DNA of 64,000 nucleotides from Flavobacteriaceae bacterium UBA4166 (lineage in GTDB: Bacteria > Bacteroidota > Bacteroidia > Flavobacteriales > Flavobacteriaceae), in NCBI GenBank assembly GCA_002379985.1, contig DFVG01000055.1, forward strand, positions 1 through 64,000, read 5' to 3'. This document shows positions 63,046 to 64,000 of the stretch, in pieces. Position numbers and translations under genes: made by a program. The notes below the pieces were generated by a model. That model saw only the letters and a program-made list of their open reading frames with translations, made no database searches and was not told the origin of the DNA. Every line of letters starts with the position of its first letter. The stretch's first letter is position 1.

Positions 63046-63049
63046 TTTT

Positions 63050-63078
63050 CAAAAATAAAGAATCGAATCGTTATGCAA
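63050..63078 (-). promoter_or_regulatory. Promoter: TTG - 18 bases - TATTTTTG, leaderless rhomboid gene
   Basis: On the minus strand TTG (63078-63076) and TATTTTTG (63057-63050) match the consensus with 18-base spacing. The box ends 4 bases before the rhomboid ATG. Confidence 0.65.
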
Positions 63079-63088
63079 TAAAATTACT

Positions 63089-63096
63089 TAGTTTTG
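63089..63096 (+). promoter_or_regulatory. Exact -7 box for the acyltransferase gene
   Basis: TAGTTTTG matches TAnnTTTG and ends 12 bases before the ATG at 63109. The TTG element is not clear. It lies back to back with the rhomboid promoter. Confidence 0.5.
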
Positions 63097-63108
63097 CAGT
63101 AGAATTCT

Positions 63109-63984
63109 ATGCAACGACTACTTTATTTTTTGGTTTATCCTATTCTCTGGTTACTCTCACTGCTCCCGTTTTGGGTGTTGTATGTGAAGTCAACTGTGCT
63201 TTACTTCTTGGTCTATTATGTTGTTGGCTATCGGAAAAAAGTAGTTTTCAGCAACTTGGCGTTGGTGTTTCCTGATAAGTCGGATGCCGAACGCATTAAA
63301 ATTGCCAAAGGCTTCTACCAACATTTGTGTGATCTTATTTTTGAAACGATCAAGGGGATCAGTATTTCCGAAGCAACCTTGCGGAAACGCTATGTGATCG
63401 AAAATGCTGAAATTTTTGATGCTTACTATGCACAAGGCCGAAGCCTTTTGGTCTGTTGTGCGCATTATGCCAATTGGGAATGGAGCTCCATTGTGCCGGT
63501 AATGACCAAATTAAAGGGGTTTGGCGTCTACAAACCCTTGGTGAATCGGTATTTCGACAGTATGGTTAAGAACATTCGTGGGAAATTTGGTGCGACGATC
63601 GTTTCCAACAAAAAAGCGGTAACAACGCTCTTCAAAATGAGCAAGCAAGAGATTCCGTCAATTACGCTATTGGTCGCCGACCAAACCCCAAAATTAGGGG
63701 CATTCAAGTTACGGGATGATTTTATGGGAATTAACGTGCCGGTGTTTACAGGCCCCGAGGATCTCGCCAAACGATTAGACTTCAATATTGGTTATTTGCA
63801 AACGGTGAAGGTTAAACGTGGGCACTATCGAGTGCAACTGATTCCCCTTTCGGAAGCTCCAAAAAGCACAGAAGCATTTGAAATTACGAGAAAGTTTTTA
63901 GACGAGATCGAAAAACAGATCTACGCAGCGCCAGAATATTACCTATGGTCGCACAAGCGTTGGAAGCATCGAAAGCAACAATAA
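63109..63984 (+). CDS. LpxL/HtrB-type lauroyl acyltransferase family protein
   Basis: A 291-residue inner-membrane acyltransferase. An N-terminal hydrophobic segment (LLYFLVYPILWLLSLLPFWVL) precedes the H-x4-E catalytic motif H119-YANW-E124 and the later VADQTPK segment that replaces the usual DQ region. It should add a late acyl chain to lipid A or make an aminolipid such as an ornithine/flavolipid derivative; the substrate is not readable. Normal length; the frame ends 16 bases before the window edge. Confidence 0.9.
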   Translation: MQRLLYFLVYPILWLLSLLPFWVLYVKSTVLYFLVYYVVGYRKKVVFSNLALVFPDKSDAERIKIAKGFYQHLCDLIFETIKGISISEATLRKRYVIENAEIFDAYYAQGRSLLVCCAHYANWEWSSIVPVMTKLKGFGVYKPLVNRYFDSMVKNIRGKFGATIVSNKKAVTTLFKMSKQEIPSITLLVADQTPKLGAFKLRDDFMGINVPVFTGPEDLAKRLDFNIGYLQTVKVKRGHYRVQLIPLSEAPKSTEAFEITRKFLDEIEKQIYAAPEYYLWSHKRWKHRKQQ

Positions 63985-64000
63985 AGGTTACAACTCAAAC

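Overview
The window reads as a marine member of the Flavobacteriaceae (Bacteroidota). Start codons are mostly ATG with little sign of Shine-Dalgarno use. Several genes are preceded by the Bacteroidota -7 box TAnnTTTG, in some cases with a TTG about 17-23 bases upstream. The proteins are family-typical: TlpA/DUF4369 lipoprotein, Wza/Wzc/Wzi capsule export, HD-DUF5706 protein, large GAF protein. No rRNA, tRNA or CRISPR array was seen. The genes are tightly packed; only one gap exceeds 300 bases.

Layout. (1) 0-3.2 kb: the edge of an AT-rich AAA ATPase gene, a HupE-type metal permease with a histidine-rich DUF4198 partner, and a SET-domain protein. (2) 3.3-13.4 kb: a molybdenum-cofactor locus. 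On the plus strand lie moeA, a TauE/SafE permease, moaD, a moeB-rhodanese fusion, moaE, a moaC-moaB fusion and moaA. Converging on it are mocA-, xdhC-, iorB- and iorA-like genes, so the cofactor maker and a Tat-exported molybdenum hydroxylase that uses it sit together. (3) 13.4-18.2 kb: cysteine dioxygenase, divergent from a group II PLP decarboxylase and a sodium/solute symporter (probably cysteine sulfinate to hypotaurine), then an outer-membrane barrel. (4) 18.6-21.2 kb: a histidine kinase/response regulator pair, a small integral membrane protein gene and a 47-residue membrane protein. (5) 21.2-45.6 kb, all minus strand: a very long capsule locus. In transcription order it holds sulfate activation (cysQ, DUF2061, cysC, cysD, cysN), a Wzx flippase, two sulfotransferases around a GT2, a Wzy-like protein, GT4, GNAT, deacetylase and CapK-like genes, a complete pglA-C-D-E-F-like diNAc-bacillosamine set, and Wza-Wzc-Wzi. 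It looks like a self-contained sulfated-capsule factory that makes its own PAPS. (6) 45.7-56.8 kb: three tandem paralogues of about 1,220 residues, each a lipoprotein with an N-terminal calcineurin-like phosphoesterase domain and a C-terminal Omp85-type barrel. (7) 56.8-64 kb: an HD-DUF5706 membrane protein convergent with a GAF protein, TlpA, SIMPL and rhomboid proteins, and an LpxL-type acyltransferase.

The best candidate for something undescribed is the phosphoesterase-barrel triplet. The middle copy keeps the full phosphoesterase metal-ligand set but has lost a second conserved motif pair (GDWDRH ... PIPRDRD). The outer two copies keep that pair but have lost phosphoesterase ligands. Other points: the octamer TTCCGAAG occurs about 50 times on the two strands together, against about 2 expected, and is scarce in the AT-rich core of the capsule locus; a four-helix-bundle gene interrupts cysD-cysN and is flanked on both sides by 8-bp-period arrays; and several -7 boxes end exactly 4 bases before a start codon, suggesting leaderless mRNAs.
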